NCBI GenBank assembly: GCA_023411615.1
Contig: JAEYOR010000035.1
Location: 1 to 62,060, forward strand
Direction of reading: 5' to 3'
DNA: 62,060 bases
From: Actinomycetes bacterium
GTDB taxonomy: Bacteria; Actinomycetota; Actinomycetes; Actinomycetales; Demequinaceae
This document shows positions 35,842-44,511 of the stretch, piece by piece. Positions within the stretch are counted from its first letter, which is position 1; each line of letters begins with the position of its first letter. The notes beneath the pieces are model-generated. The model saw only the letters and a program-made list of their open reading frames with translations, had not been told where the DNA came from and did not search any database. The position numbers and the translations under genes were made by a program.

Positions 35842-35868
35842 GGGCCGACGCTCAGCGTCGGCCCTTTT
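35842..35868 (+). terminator. Terminator of tRNA-Pro built from an inverted pair of GCCGACGCT
   Basis: GGGCCGACGCT (35842-35852) and AGCGTCGGCCC (35854-35864) form an uninterrupted inverted repeat, followed by TTTT. The stem is made of one copy of the overabundant 9-mer on each strand. Confidence 0.92.
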
Positions 35869-35908
35869 GTGTACCCGGCGCCGGGCGCTGCTCGCTACCC
35901 GCTTCCCG

Positions 35909-36003
35909 CTGCCCGCGCTGCTCGTCTACCGCCCGCTGCCCGCGCTGCTCGTCTACCGCCCGCCGCCCGCGCCTCACGTCTCCCGCCCGCCGCCCGCGCC
36001 GCC
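35909..36003. repeat. 27-bp minisatellite, about 3.5 units
   Basis: Units starting at 35909, 35936, 35963 and 35990 share CTGCCCGCGCTGCTCGTCTA, with the third and fourth diverged. They lie between the tRNA-Pro terminator and the ROK gene. A forward frame runs through them but would begin inside the tRNA, so they are probably untranslated. The rest of 35869-36088 shows nothing else. Confidence 0.8.
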
Positions 36004-36088
36004 GCTCCCCCCGGCACCACGGCCCACGACCGGGCGAGATAGCGCCGCTAGTATGCTCACACCCGCAACAAACCAGGATGAGGCGACG

Positions 36089-37303
36089 ATGAGCGATGAG
36101 GTTCACGAGCGCGGGCCGCGTGGCAGCACCAACGAAGAGACGCGCCAACGAAATCTCTCGCTCATCCTCACAACAGTGCACGCACAGGGTCCGCAGACCC
36201 GCTCAGGCCTCACCACCATCTCCGGACTCAACCGCTCGACCGTGCTTGCCCTCGTGGGCGAACTAGTTGAACGTGGGCTCGTGGTCGAGTCTGAGCCCGT
36301 GCCGGATGGCCGCGCGGGCCGCCCCAGCCCCGTCGTGTCTCCCAGCGATGACGTCCTCGCGCTCACCGTCAACCCTGACGTTGAGGCGGTGACATTCGCG
36401 CTCGTCGGGCTCGGGGGCAATGTCCGCGTGCGGGAGGAGACGATGACGCCTCCGCACCTCGCGCCGGCCCACGTGGCCAAACTCGCCCGGGAGTTCCTCG
36501 GCCGTCACCTCCGTGGGCTTCCGCCCAGCGCACGCATCACGGGCGTGGGGGTTGCGGTGCCCGGTTTGGTTGACGAACGCGACCACCGGGTGGCGATGGC
36601 GCCCAATCTGGGATGGACTGACGTTCCGCTCGCCGCCATCATCGCGGAGGCGACGGGCTTGCCTGTCACGGCAGCGAACGACGCTTCCCTTGGCGTTGTC
36701 TCCGAGGCGCTCTTTGGTGCGGGTCGGGATTGCGACAACGTCATTTACCTCAATGGCTCGACGTCCGGCGTGGGAGGCGGCGTCATCTCGGACGGCTCGC
36801 TTGTGCGCGGTGTCAACGGCTTTGGCACAGAATTGGGGCACATCCTCCTCAACCGCGAGGGAGCGACGTGCGCATGCGGTCGCATCGGTTGCCTGGAAAC
36901 CGAGGTCAACGTGCGTCGCATCTGGAACGTCCTTGGCCGTACGGTGCCACTCGACGAACTCGACCACCTCTACGCGGCAGACGTCAGCCCGGAACTTGCG
37001 GCTGAGCTCGACACCCAGGCCGACGCTGTGGCGGCCGGCATCGCGTCACTTGCGTGCGTCTTCGGCCCGGAACGAGTGGTGCTCGGCGGTCACCTCGGGG
37101 CACTTCTCGACGCGCGTGGCGACCGGATCCGTGCGGAGGTGGAAAGGCTCGCGTTCGGGCCACTCGGCGTTGGGGTCAGCATTGTGCGCAACGGTCTGCG
37201 TGCGCGGATGATGCCGATTGGCGCCGCCGAACTCGCCTTCGCACCGCTCCTGCGCGACCCAGCGCGCACGCGGCTCTACAGCGTCGGCGATCTCATCGGT
37301 TAG
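36089..37303 (+). CDS. ROK-family transcriptional regulator
   Basis: A 404-aa protein with an N-terminal winged helix (residues about 18-75: QRNLSLILTTVHAQGPQTRS, then GLTTISGLNRSTVLALVGEL) and a sugar-kinase-like ROK domain. The zinc motif CACGRIGCLETEV near residue 263 and the nucleotide-binding-like GVGVAVPGLVD are present. ROK regulators of this type usually repress sugar uptake or degradation genes and sense a sugar. No sugar genes adjoin, so the target is unknown. The start MSDEVHERG is chosen, as the longer frame begins within the tRNA. Confidence 0.9.
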   Translation: MSDEVHERGPRGSTNEETRQRNLSLILTTVHAQGPQTRSGLTTISGLNRSTVLALVGELVERGLVVESEPVPDGRAGRPSPVVSPSDDVLALTVNPDVEAVTFALVGLGGNVRVREETMTPPHLAPAHVAKLAREFLGRHLRGLPPSARITGVGVAVPGLVDERDHRVAMAPNLGWTDVPLAAIIAEATGLPVTAANDASLGVVSEALFGAGRDCDNVIYLNGSTSGVGGGVISDGSLVRGVNGFGTELGHILLNREGATCACGRIGCLETEVNVRRIWNVLGRTVPLDELDHLYAADVSPELAAELDTQADAVAAGIASLACVFGPERVVLGGHLGALLDARGDRIRAEVERLAFGPLGVGVSIVRNGLRARMMPIGAAELAFAPLLRDPARTRLYSVGDLIG

Positions 37304-37330
37304 CGAGCCGGGACACTCCGGCCCGCGTGC

Positions 37331-38374
37331 CTACGCCGCAGAAGACAGCCGCGCAGCAATCAACTGCGCGATCTGCACGGCGTTGAGCGCCGCACCCTTG
37401 CGCAGGTTGTCGCCCGAGATGAACAGCGCGAGGCCGCGGTTGCCGGGCACACCCGGGTCCTGCCTGATGCGACCGACGAGGCTCACGTCACCGCCTGCTG
37501 CCTTGAGCGGCGTCGGCACCTCATCCACCTTGACGCCCGCCACGTCCTCCAGCAAGGCATAGGCGCGCTGCGGAGTGAGCTCGTTGTCGAACTCCGCGTT
37601 GATGGAGAGGGAGTGACCGGTGAAGACGGGCACGCGGACGCACGTCCCGCTCACGAGGAGGTCCGGGAGGCCGAGGATCTTGCGCGATTCATCACGGAGC
37701 TTGCGCTCCTCGCCGGTCTCGTTGGAGCCGTCGTCAAGCACGTTGCCAGCCATCGGCAACACGTTGAAGGCGATGGGCTCCACGTACACGGCGGGCATGG
37801 GGAACTTCACCGCGTCGCCGGCGCTTGCAAGCGCGGTCGCACCGTCGATGACTCCCTTGACCTGGCCATCAAGTTCACGCACACCGGCGACGCCCGAACC
37901 GGAAACCGCCTGGTACGACGACACAATGAGGCGGCGCAGACCAGCGAAATCGTGGAGCGCCTTGAGCACCGGCATCGCGGCCATCGTGGTGCAGTTGGGG
38001 TTGGCGACGATGCCCTTGGGGATCGAGTCAAGGGCATCCGGGTTCACCTCGGAGACGACGAGCGGCACATCCGGGTCCATGCGCCATGCCGAGGAGTTGT
38101 CGACGACAATCGCGCCCGCAGCCGCAAACCGCGGCGCGTAGGTGGTCGATGCCGAACCGCCTGCGGAGAACAGTGCGATGTCGATGCCGGAATAGTCGGC
38201 CGTGTCCACGTCCTCCACGGTGACGTGAGCACCACGGTGCTCAAGCGTCGTGCCCGCCGAGCGTGCCGAAGCGAAGAAGCGAACGGTGGCGTCGGGGAAG
38301 CGCTCGCCCACAAGCTGACGCATGACAGCGCCTACCTGGCCAGTTGCGCCAACAATTCCCAAAGTGAGAGTCAT
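37331..38374 (-). CDS. asd: Aspartate-semialdehyde dehydrogenase
   Basis: A 347-aa enzyme that reduces aspartyl phosphate to the semialdehyde for lysine, threonine and diaminopimelate synthesis. LGIVGATGQVGAVMRQLV is the NADP-binding start, ANPNCTTMAAMPVLKAL holds the catalytic Cys, and GTCVRVPVFTGHSLSINAEF the substrate-binding end. Its ATG overlaps the stop of lysC (ATGA), as in other actinobacteria. Confidence 0.96.
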   Translation of the reverse strand: MTLTLGIVGATGQVGAVMRQLVGERFPDATVRFFASARSAGTTLEHRGAHVTVEDVDTADYSGIDIALFSAGGSASTTYAPRFAAAGAIVVDNSSAWRMDPDVPLVVSEVNPDALDSIPKGIVANPNCTTMAAMPVLKALHDFAGLRRLIVSSYQAVSGSGVAGVRELDGQVKGVIDGATALASAGDAVKFPMPAVYVEPIAFNVLPMAGNVLDDGSNETGEERKLRDESRKILGLPDLLVSGTCVRVPVFTGHSLSINAEFDNELTPQRAYALLEDVAGVKVDEVPTPLKAAGGDVSLVGRIRQDPGVPGNRGLALFISGDNLRKGAALNAVQIAQLIAARLSSAA

Positions 38375-38892
38375 CGTCCGGTGCCTCCGTACACCACGGC
38401 CTCGCCCTGCTCCGAGTCCAAGTCAAAGGCCGTGTGGACGGCGCGTACGGCGTCGTCCAACTTGTCGGCTCGGGTCACCACGGAAATGCGGATGTCCGAG
38501 GTGGAGATCATCTCGATGTTGATTCCTGCGTCTCGGAGCGCGGCGAAGAATTTGGCGCTGACGCCAGAGGATGAGCGCATCCCAGCGCCCACGAGCGAAA
38601 GCTTGCCAATCGCCTCGTCGGTGACGAGATCGGTGTAGCCAATGAGCTCCTGATCCGCCGCGATCGCGTCGCGGGTCTCAGCAACCGACGCCACGGGCAA
38701 CGTGAAGGAGATGTCAGTGATGCCCGTGGCCGTGGCCGAGACGTTTTGGACGATCATGTCGATGTTGGTGCCGGAACGTGCGACCGCCTCGAACAAACGC
38801 GCGGCGGATCCGGGCACGTCAGGAATCCCGATGACCGTGATCTTGGCCTCCGAGCGGTCGTGCGCCACACCGGCGATGATGGGATCTTCCAT
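38371..38892 (-). CDS. lysC: Aspartate kinase beta chain from internal start
   Basis: Codon 250 of lysC is an ATG (MEDPIIAGVAHDRSEAKITV) with a perfect GAAGGAG ribosome-binding site at 38898-38904, five nt upstream. In Corynebacterium glutamicum and other species the regulatory beta subunit is made from exactly this in-frame position. The product here would be a 173-aa two-ACT-domain chain that forms the alpha2beta2 enzyme. Confidence 0.75.
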   Translation of the reverse strand: MEDPIIAGVAHDRSEAKITVIGIPDVPGSAARLFEAVARSGTNIDMIVQNVSATATGITDISFTLPVASVAETRDAIAADQELIGYTDLVTDEAIGKLSLVGAGMRSSSGVSAKFFAALRDAGINIEMISTSDIRISVVTRADKLDDAVRAVHTAFDLDSEQGEAVVYGGTGR

Positions 38893-39639
38893 GGCTTCTC
38901 CTTCAGTCTCGTCCATCACCCACGTGCCCTCAAGTCCCGAGAAGGACGAGCGGACGTGAATGGGGACGTTGAAGCGGCGGGCGTACTCGACGCATCGGGG
39001 CATGAGGACCTTGGCGCCCGAAGCCGCCATGTCGAGCATCTCTTCGTACGTGATGCGGCTGAGCTTGCGGGCCGAGGGAACGATGCGGGGGTCGGCCGAG
39101 AACACTCCGTCCACGTCGGTGTAGATCTCGCAGACGTCCGCACCGAGTGCCGCGGCAAGTGCCACCGCGGTGGTGTCGGAGCCGCCACGGCCAAGAGTTT
39201 GAATGTCTTGAGTCTCTTGATTGAGTCCCTGGAAGCCCGCGACAATTGCGACTTCGCCCGCGGCGATGGTCTGGCGCAAACGGCCGGGCTCGACATCGAT
39301 GATGCGGGCTCGCCCGTAGGCGCCCGACGTGATGAGGCCAGCCTGCGGCCCTGTGAAGGACTGGGCGCCCACGCCAAGGTCACGTACCGCCATTGCGAGC
39401 AGCGACATTGAGATGCGCTCACCGGCGGTCAGCAGAATGTCCATCTCGCGTGGGTGGTCCGTGCTGGAAACGGCGGCGGCGAGGTCGAGAAGCTCATCCG
39501 TCGTGTCACCCATGGCCGAGACGGTGACGACAACGTCGTGACCTGCGAGACGCGTATCGGCGACGCGGCGGGCCACGCGCTTGATGGCGTCGGCATCCGC
39601 GACGGAGGAGCCTCCGTACTTCTGCACCACCAACGACAT
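38371..39639 (-). CDS. lysC: Aspartate kinase (alpha chain)
   Basis: A 422-aa kinase that phosphorylates aspartate. The kinase domain begins VVQKYGGSSVADADAIKRVA and contains GRGGSDTTAVALAAALGA; two ACT domains follow from about residue 265 and bind lysine and threonine for feedback control. The start MSLVVQKYGG at 39639 is typical. It carries an in-frame start for the beta chain at codon 250 and is operonic with asd. In many actinobacteria recR lies directly upstream; here an opposite-strand esterase separates them. Confidence 0.97.
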   Translation of the reverse strand: MSLVVQKYGGSSVADADAIKRVARRVADTRLAGHDVVVTVSAMGDTTDELLDLAAAVSSTDHPREMDILLTAGERISMSLLAMAVRDLGVGAQSFTGPQAGLITSGAYGRARIIDVEPGRLRQTIAAGEVAIVAGFQGLNQETQDIQTLGRGGSDTTAVALAAALGADVCEIYTDVDGVFSADPRIVPSARKLSRITYEEMLDMAASGAKVLMPRCVEYARRFNVPIHVRSSFSGLEGTWVMDETEGEAMEDPIIAGVAHDRSEAKITVIGIPDVPGSAARLFEAVARSGTNIDMIVQNVSATATGITDISFTLPVASVAETRDAIAADQELIGYTDLVTDEAIGKLSLVGAGMRSSSGVSAKFFAALRDAGINIEMISTSDIRISVVTRADKLDDAVRAVHTAFDLDSEQGEAVVYGGTGR

Positions 39640-39737
39640 CGCAAACTCCGCTTCACACAGGGATGGCACGCCCGCCTGGACGCGCGTCCAGTGTAGTGGT
39701 GAGCGCAGTCACATCCGTGCGTCGGTCTCCCGGCCCT

Positions 39738-39769
39738 GTGCAGGGCCGTCGGTGCAGGGCCGTCGGTGC
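39738..39769. repeat. 14-bp direct repeat, 2.3 units
   Basis: GTGCAGGGCCGTCG occurs at 39738-39751 and again at 39752-39765, then the first four bases repeat. A small GGCCCTGTGCAGGGCC hairpin overlaps the first unit. It lies between the divergent lysC and esterase genes. Confidence 0.8.
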
Positions 39770-39804
39770 TCGCCGCAGGCGCTCGCTCCGGATATGTTCA
39801 GATT

Positions 39805-41337
39805 ATGCGCCGACGCTATGGACATGCCGCACCCGAGGTCACCGTCGAGACGGGCCGGCTGAGGGGCGCATGGCGCCATCACACAAGCGCCGACAGCGTG
39901 GTGACGGATTTCGCGGTGTTCCGGGGTATCCCGTATGCGGCTCCGCCAGTGGGAGATGCGCGTCTTGATGTGCCACGGCCGCCCGCGCCCTGGGATGGCG
40001 TGCGGGACGCGGTGACCTTTGGGCCCACCGCGCAGAAGGCCTCGCCGTATCCGTACGCGAGCATTCCCGAGCCCTCGGTGCCAGGCGACGACATCCTCAC
40101 GGTCAACATCACCACTCCCGATCCACGCCGAGGTGCCTCACTTCCTGTGCTTGTGTGGATTCACGGCGGCGGCTTTGATGCGGGCTCCCCCGCGAGCCCG
40201 TGGTACGTCGGAGGTGCCTTCGCTCGCGACGGTGTGGTCGTTGTGACCTTTGGCTACCGGCTCGCTGTGGACGGTTTTGGCTGGATTGACGGTGCTCCCA
40301 CCAACCGTGGCGTGCGTGACTGGCTCGCGGCTCTCGAATGGGTGCGGGACCACATCTCTGCCTTCGGCGGCGATCCGGGCCGCGTCACCATTGCTGGTCA
40401 GAGTGCGGGCGCAGCCGCTGTCATGCGGCTCCTCACGATGCCGGCCGCGCAGTCGCTTTTCGCTGGTGCGCTCGCGATCTCGCCGGCAGATGCCTCCGCC
40501 ACTGAGGCCGACGCTCGGGAGGCGATGACCCACATCGCACGGGCCGCAGGAGCCACAGGGACGTCGCGCGCCGAGATAGAAGAGGTGTCGCCCGACGCTC
40601 TCTATGCAGCGCGAGGTTCGCTTGGGCGGGTCGAGTGGCGACTTGACCGCGTGGTGCGAGAGTACGCGCAACCGCTTCTGCTAGCGCCGGTCATCGATGG
40701 TGACCTCATTCCGTTCTCTGTGACGGAAGGCATCGAGCGCGGGGTGGGCGCGGACAAGCCGCTGTTCCTTGGCGCCACCGCTCACGAGTTCCTCTATCTC
40801 ACGCAGCGATTTGCGCCCTTTGTCAGTGGGCTCGATGCGCGAGATGTTCTTGCCGCAAACGGGATGCCGGTGGTCGCTATTGATCAGATCTGTTCCCTCA
40901 TGCCGGGCTCGGCGGCAGATGCTCTCGCGCTCGCGGCGTCGGACTCGATCTTCCGCTCACCGGTCGCACATTGGTCCGCTCGCCGCGCTTCGCTCGGCGC
41001 ACCCACGTGGGCTTACGACTTCCGCTGGGAATCCAGGGCGCCGTGGGTGCGCGGCGCTGCGCATTGTGTGGACGTTCCCTTCGGTTTCGACATCCTCGGC
41101 GCTCCCGAGGTGGACCGTCTCACCGGCCAGGCTCCGCAGGTCCTTGCCGACGCTGTCCACGGTGATTGGCTGGCGCTCGTTGCGCATGGCGAAGTGCGAG
41201 CGCCCCAGTTCGGTGCAGACCGCACGGCAGTGGTGTACGACGCTGACGGCGGCCATGCCGTGCCGGGCCGTTATGTCGCCGAGCAGGTGATCTGGGATGC
41301 CGTGCGGGGCGACGCAACCGCCGGGGTGTCCCGCTAG
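39805..41337 (+). CDS. Carboxylesterase type B
   Basis: A 510-aa alpha/beta hydrolase of the esterase-lipase B family. FRGIPYAAPPVGDARL near the N-terminus, the oxyanion loop HGGGFDAGSPAS and the nucleophile elbow VTIAGQSAGAAAV are diagnostic; a Glu and a late His (DGGHAVPGRY) complete the triad. No signal peptide is seen. The gene runs against its neighbours lysC and recR and overlaps the recR stop by 4 nt, which suggests it was inserted into the recR-lysC unit. Substrate unknown. Confidence 0.9.
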   Translation: MRRRYGHAAPEVTVETGRLRGAWRHHTSADSVVTDFAVFRGIPYAAPPVGDARLDVPRPPAPWDGVRDAVTFGPTAQKASPYPYASIPEPSVPGDDILTVNITTPDPRRGASLPVLVWIHGGGFDAGSPASPWYVGGAFARDGVVVVTFGYRLAVDGFGWIDGAPTNRGVRDWLAALEWVRDHISAFGGDPGRVTIAGQSAGAAAVMRLLTMPAAQSLFAGALAISPADASATEADAREAMTHIARAAGATGTSRAEIEEVSPDALYAARGSLGRVEWRLDRVVREYAQPLLLAPVIDGDLIPFSVTEGIERGVGADKPLFLGATAHEFLYLTQRFAPFVSGLDARDVLAANGMPVVAIDQICSLMPGSAADALALAASDSIFRSPVAHWSARRASLGAPTWAYDFRWESRAPWVRGAAHCVDVPFGFDILGAPEVDRLTGQAPQVLADAVHGDWLALVAHGEVRAPQFGADRTAVVYDADGGHAVPGRYVAEQVIWDAVRGDATAGVSR

Positions 41338-41951
41338 TTCAGGGGCCGGCCGCCCTCGCTCACGCGGCGTCGGCCCTCGAAGGCTCTCCCGAGCGTCACC
41401 TCATCGGCGTATTCAAGGTCCCCACCCACCGGCAGACCCGAAGCGAGACGCGAGATCGTGAGGCCCATGGGGGTGAGCATGCGGGTGAGATAGGCGGCCG
41501 TCGCCTCACCCTCGATGTTGGGGTCGGTGGCGATGATCACTTCCTTCACCGCCCCATCGCCCAAGCGGGTGAGGAGGTCGCGGATGCGCAAGTCATCGGG
41601 GCCCACACCGTTCATCGGATCGATCGCGCCGCCGAGCACGTGGTAACGGCCACGAAACTCTCGAGTGCGTTCGATCGCGACCACGTCCTTGGGTTCTTCG
41701 ACCACGCAGATGGTGTCGTCGCCACGGCGCGGGTCTGCGCAGATGCGGCACAGTTCGTCCTCGGCCACGTTGCCGCACACGGTGCAGAAGCGGACCTTGG
41801 CCTTGACAGTGGTGATCGACTCCGCGAGCCGGGCCACATCGGTGCCATCGGCGGCAAGAAGGTAGAACGCGATGCGCTGGGCGCTCTTGGGCCCAATGCC
41901 GGGCAGCCGCCCCAGCTCGTCGATCAGATCCTGCACCGCGCCGTCATACAT
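41334..41951 (-). CDS. recR: Recombination mediator RecR
   Basis: A 205-aa protein of the RecFOR gap-repair pathway. It starts MYDGAVQDLIDELGRLPGIG with the helix-hairpin-helix, then the C4 zinc finger (CTVCGNVAEDELCRIC) and the Toprim domain (ICVVEEPKDVVAIERT). The ATG at 41951 is the canonical start; a GTG two codons earlier is possible. dnaX, its usual partner, is 3.2 kb upstream on the same strand behind an insertion. Confidence 0.96.
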   Translation of the reverse strand: MYDGAVQDLIDELGRLPGIGPKSAQRIAFYLLAADGTDVARLAESITTVKAKVRFCTVCGNVAEDELCRICADPRRGDDTICVVEEPKDVVAIERTREFRGRYHVLGGAIDPMNGVGPDDLRIRDLLTRLGDGAVKEVIIATDPNIEGEATAAYLTRMLTPMGLTISRLASGLPVGGDLEYADEVTLGRAFEGRRRVSEGGRPLN

Positions 41952-41985
41952 AGGCACCAGCGTAGGTTGCGGCCGGGGTGAGGGT

Positions 41986-42241
41986 GCGCAGGCGCGTGGG
42001 GCAGCGCAGGCGTGAGGTGCGGCGCAGGCGTGAGGTGCGGCGCAGCCGCGAGGGGCGGCGCACTCCCCGCGATGACCCAGGCAACATCGGCGCGCGAGGC
42101 AGCCGCAGCGTCCCCGACCAGCGCGACAACCCCGACCAGCGCGGCGCCTCCGACCAGCGCGACAACCCCGACCAGCGCGACAACCCCGACCAGCGTGGCG
42201 CGCCCGACCAGCGCAACGCCTCCGACCAGCGCAACGCCTCA
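41986..42241. repeat. Two 18-bp-period minisatellites flanking the HNH gene end
   Basis: Block one has four units of GCGCAGGCGTGAGGTGCG type starting at 41986, 42004, 42022 and 42040. Block two has seven units starting GACCAGCG at 42116, 42134, 42152, 42170, 42188, 42206 and 42224. Both have period 18. Open frames exist on both strands through them (for example a PDQRDN repeat forward), but neither has a believable start, so I treat them as non-coding. They lie between recR and the DUF222-HNH gene. Confidence 0.85.
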
Positions 42242-43642
42242 GGCGGCCCGAAGTTCCGCTTCGTCATCGAGTGTCAGCGCCGCTAAGCCGCCAAGGCGTG
42301 GCATCTGCGCAGGGTCTATGTCGGGAGGCGGAATGAAACTGACGTGCCCGCCGCGCACCGTGATGCCCCAACCCTGCCGATGAATGTCATGGTGGCAGCG
42401 CGTGCACAACATGACCCCGTTGTTGAGGTCCGAGCGCCCGCCGCGTTCCCACCAGCGAATGTGGTGGGCCTCGCAGTGTTCGGGAGGAGCGTGACACCTC
42501 GCGCATCCGCCGTCGCGTTCAAGGAGCGCGAGCCGTTGAGCACGGGTGAACATGCGGACTCTGCGTCCGAGATCCAGCACCTCGCCATCGTGGGAGAGCA
42601 CCTCGGGCACGATCCCAGCATCACCGGCGAGCCGACGGAGCTGACCCACTGAAACTGGCTGTGTCACACCATCGATGGTGCCGAGGCCGACGCCCTCGTC
42701 CAGCTGCTTCTTGTCGATCCTCACGACGATCGTTGTTCGAACTCCCGACGCGTCGGTATCGGTGCAACCGATCGCATGGCGACACACCTCGAAGAGCGCG
42801 TCAGCGCGCATCTGACCAACGGTGCGTTGATCTTTCTCGATAGGGTCCTGACTGCGCCGGCGTCGCAGGTTCTGAGTGACAACCTGCTCGATCACCGTGC
42901 GAATTGGCGCCGCAGTTACCGGATCAAGTTTTCCCGAGATGGTGACCATGCCCGACTGATCCTCGGTCCACGTGAGGTAGCGCTCGGCGTGCTGGCGCTT
43001 CTCGCGCTCCTCATGCCGCTTCACATCTGCTCGAGCGACGGACTGGGAAACAAGCCGGCGCACCTCGTGTGCGCTCAGCCGGGACGCCTTGTCGACAAGG
43101 CGCCGCTCAAGCGCATGCACCTGCTCGCTGGGCAAAGAGTCGCCAAGTGTTTCCAATCCCGCGACGATGAGGCCCGCGCACTCCACCGACAGGCTGCCAT
43201 CGAGCGTGGCCTGGGCCACCGCCGGGTAGCGAGGTGTGGCAGCAGCTGGTTGAGGTTCACCGGGCGCCACCAACGATGGCTCGGTGGTCAGTGCGAGGCC
43301 AGCCTCGATCGAACGCGCCGCCCCCGCGTAGGAACTTCCAGTGGTCCGTGCCACCATCTCCTTGACATTGCCGAAGCCCTGACGGCGAGCGAGGCCCCCA
43401 CCGGGCAGGTCCGGAGATGATCGTCGCGCGAGGTCACCTGCAAACCGAGCACGGAGAGCGTCGGCCAGTTTGCCCAGTTGCGCGACGGCCGCGTGAGCGT
43501 CGAGAAATTCCGCCTGACTGAGGCCCCCGACCTCGCAGCGAGCGAGTTCGCCCACCATCGCGGCAACCGACATGATCCGCCCCGCATCAATCGCGGCAGC
43601 ACCCTGCGTCTGGGTGTCAGGGATCGCCGCGTTGTGAGCCAT
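42239..43642 (-). CDS. DUF222 domain HNH endonuclease
   Basis: A 467-aa protein: an N-terminal DUF222 helical region (about 30-330) and a C-terminal HNH nuclease, CARCHAPPEHCEAHHIRWWE followed by GGRSDLNNGVMLCTRCHHDIH, with the catalytic His pair and zinc cysteines intact. This is the large actinobacterial '13E12-repeat' group, often multi-copy and thought to be mobile. Here it has tandem repeats at both ends and sits inside a normally continuous dnaX-recR block. The start MAHNAAIPD at 43642 is preferred over 43735. Confidence 0.9.
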   Translation of the reverse strand: MAHNAAIPDTQTQGAAAIDAGRIMSVAAMVGELARCEVGGLSQAEFLDAHAAVAQLGKLADALRARFAGDLARRSSPDLPGGGLARRQGFGNVKEMVARTTGSSYAGAARSIEAGLALTTEPSLVAPGEPQPAAATPRYPAVAQATLDGSLSVECAGLIVAGLETLGDSLPSEQVHALERRLVDKASRLSAHEVRRLVSQSVARADVKRHEEREKRQHAERYLTWTEDQSGMVTISGKLDPVTAAPIRTVIEQVVTQNLRRRRSQDPIEKDQRTVGQMRADALFEVCRHAIGCTDTDASGVRTTIVVRIDKKQLDEGVGLGTIDGVTQPVSVGQLRRLAGDAGIVPEVLSHDGEVLDLGRRVRMFTRAQRLALLERDGGCARCHAPPEHCEAHHIRWWERGGRSDLNNGVMLCTRCHHDIHRQGWGITVRGGHVSFIPPPDIDPAQMPRLGGLAALTLDDEAELRAA

Positions 43643-43682
43643 ATGGCAAGTCAAGCAGGGGGGTCTGACATGCGCGGGGGAG

Positions 43683-43790
43683 GAGCGCGGCCCCACATCA
43701 CGAGCGCGGCCCTCTCGAGCGCGGCCCCACATCACGAGCGCGGCCCCACATCACGAGCGCTCACCTCGCGAGCGCTCACCCCACGAACGC
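43683..43790. repeat. 15/19-bp tandem repeat
   Basis: Six units of GAGCGCGGCCCCACATCAC, or a 15-nt shortened form, start at 43683, 43702, 43717, 43736, 43755 and 43770. They lie just upstream of the DUF222-HNH gene, between it and the end of the hydrolase gene. No promoter or gene is evident. Confidence 0.8.
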
Positions 43791-43802
43791 CCCCCGGCAG
43801 GC

Positions 43803-44390
43803 TTAGGCGGCGGGAGGCGTGAGGGCCGCATCGGCCCATGAGCCTGCGCCGCCACCCAAGACCCATGCAAGGGCACCGGGGTACGGCCCGTGTCCATCTG
43901 TGGGCGTGAGGTGACCTTCACCGGGGACGACAACGTGTGGGGCGCCCCAACGCTCGGCAAGTTGCTCAAGGGGCTCCTCGCGCACAGGGTCAGTTTCGCG
44001 GCCCACAATCACGGTGCGCTCGGCGTCGAGAGGGCCGAGCGACAAACTCGCAAATTCGCCCGCGTCCTCGGACACGATGTGCCGCGACGGCGGCGCGACA
44101 AGGGCGACACGGGCGGGCCGTAGTTCATCGGGAACTGACGGTGCGATGTGCGACCACAGGATGGTGCCGAGGGAATGGGCGATGACCGTCTGACCGCCGC
44201 CGAGCATCTCGAGTTCCGCGAGCGCGAGAGAGACCCACGCGTCGGGGCGCGGGTCATCCGGCGCGGGCATCTGTGGGTACTGGACCGGCACGCGCTGCTG
44301 ACGCAGTTGCTCGGCAAGCCACCACAGCCAGTGCGCCCGCGGGCGGTGGTGGCCGATGCCGTGGAGAATCAGCACGCGCGAGTCGCTCAT
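43803..44390 (-). CDS. RBBP9/YdeN-type serine hydrolase
   Basis: A 195-aa alpha/beta hydrolase. VLILHGIGHHRPRAHWLWWL gives the first strand and oxyanion loop, VIAHSLGTILWSHIA the nucleophile Ser, and GRETDPVREEPLEQLAER plus VVPGEGHLTPTDGHG the acid and His. Members of this family act on small esters; the substrate is unknown. It lies in the accessory block between recR and dnaX. Confidence 0.87.
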   Translation of the reverse strand: MSDSRVLILHGIGHHRPRAHWLWWLAEQLRQQRVPVQYPQMPAPDDPRPDAWVSLALAELEMLGGGQTVIAHSLGTILWSHIAPSVPDELRPARVALVAPPSRHIVSEDAGEFASLSLGPLDAERTVIVGRETDPVREEPLEQLAERWGAPHVVVPGEGHLTPTDGHGPYPGALAWVLGGGAGSWADAALTPPAA

Positions 44391-44427
44391 GGCGCTATTG
44401 CATCACGAACGGCAAACCGGCCAAAGG

Positions 44428-44511
44428 GACGACGCTGCACGGGCCAACAGGACGACGCCGCGCGGGCCTGGAGGCGACGCCGCGGAGGTCAAATGGACGA
44501 CGCTGCACGGG
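44428..44511. repeat. About 23-bp imperfect tandem repeat
   Basis: GACGACGCTGCACGGG and variants begin at 44428, 44451, about 44473 and 44496. The array lies at the 3' end of the AAG gene and continues past its stop into the upstream side of the hydrolase gene. Confidence 0.65.

Noticed and set aside
42116..42241. Possible CRISPR array
   Set aside because: Units are directly adjacent 18-mers without unique spacers, and no cas genes lie nearby.
41978..42286. Frames with PDQRDN or RWSGLS repeats in the minisatellite region
   Set aside because: Period-18 repeats keep several frames open on both strands. Neither frame has a ribosome-binding site or non-repeat conserved part, so it is treated as non-coding.
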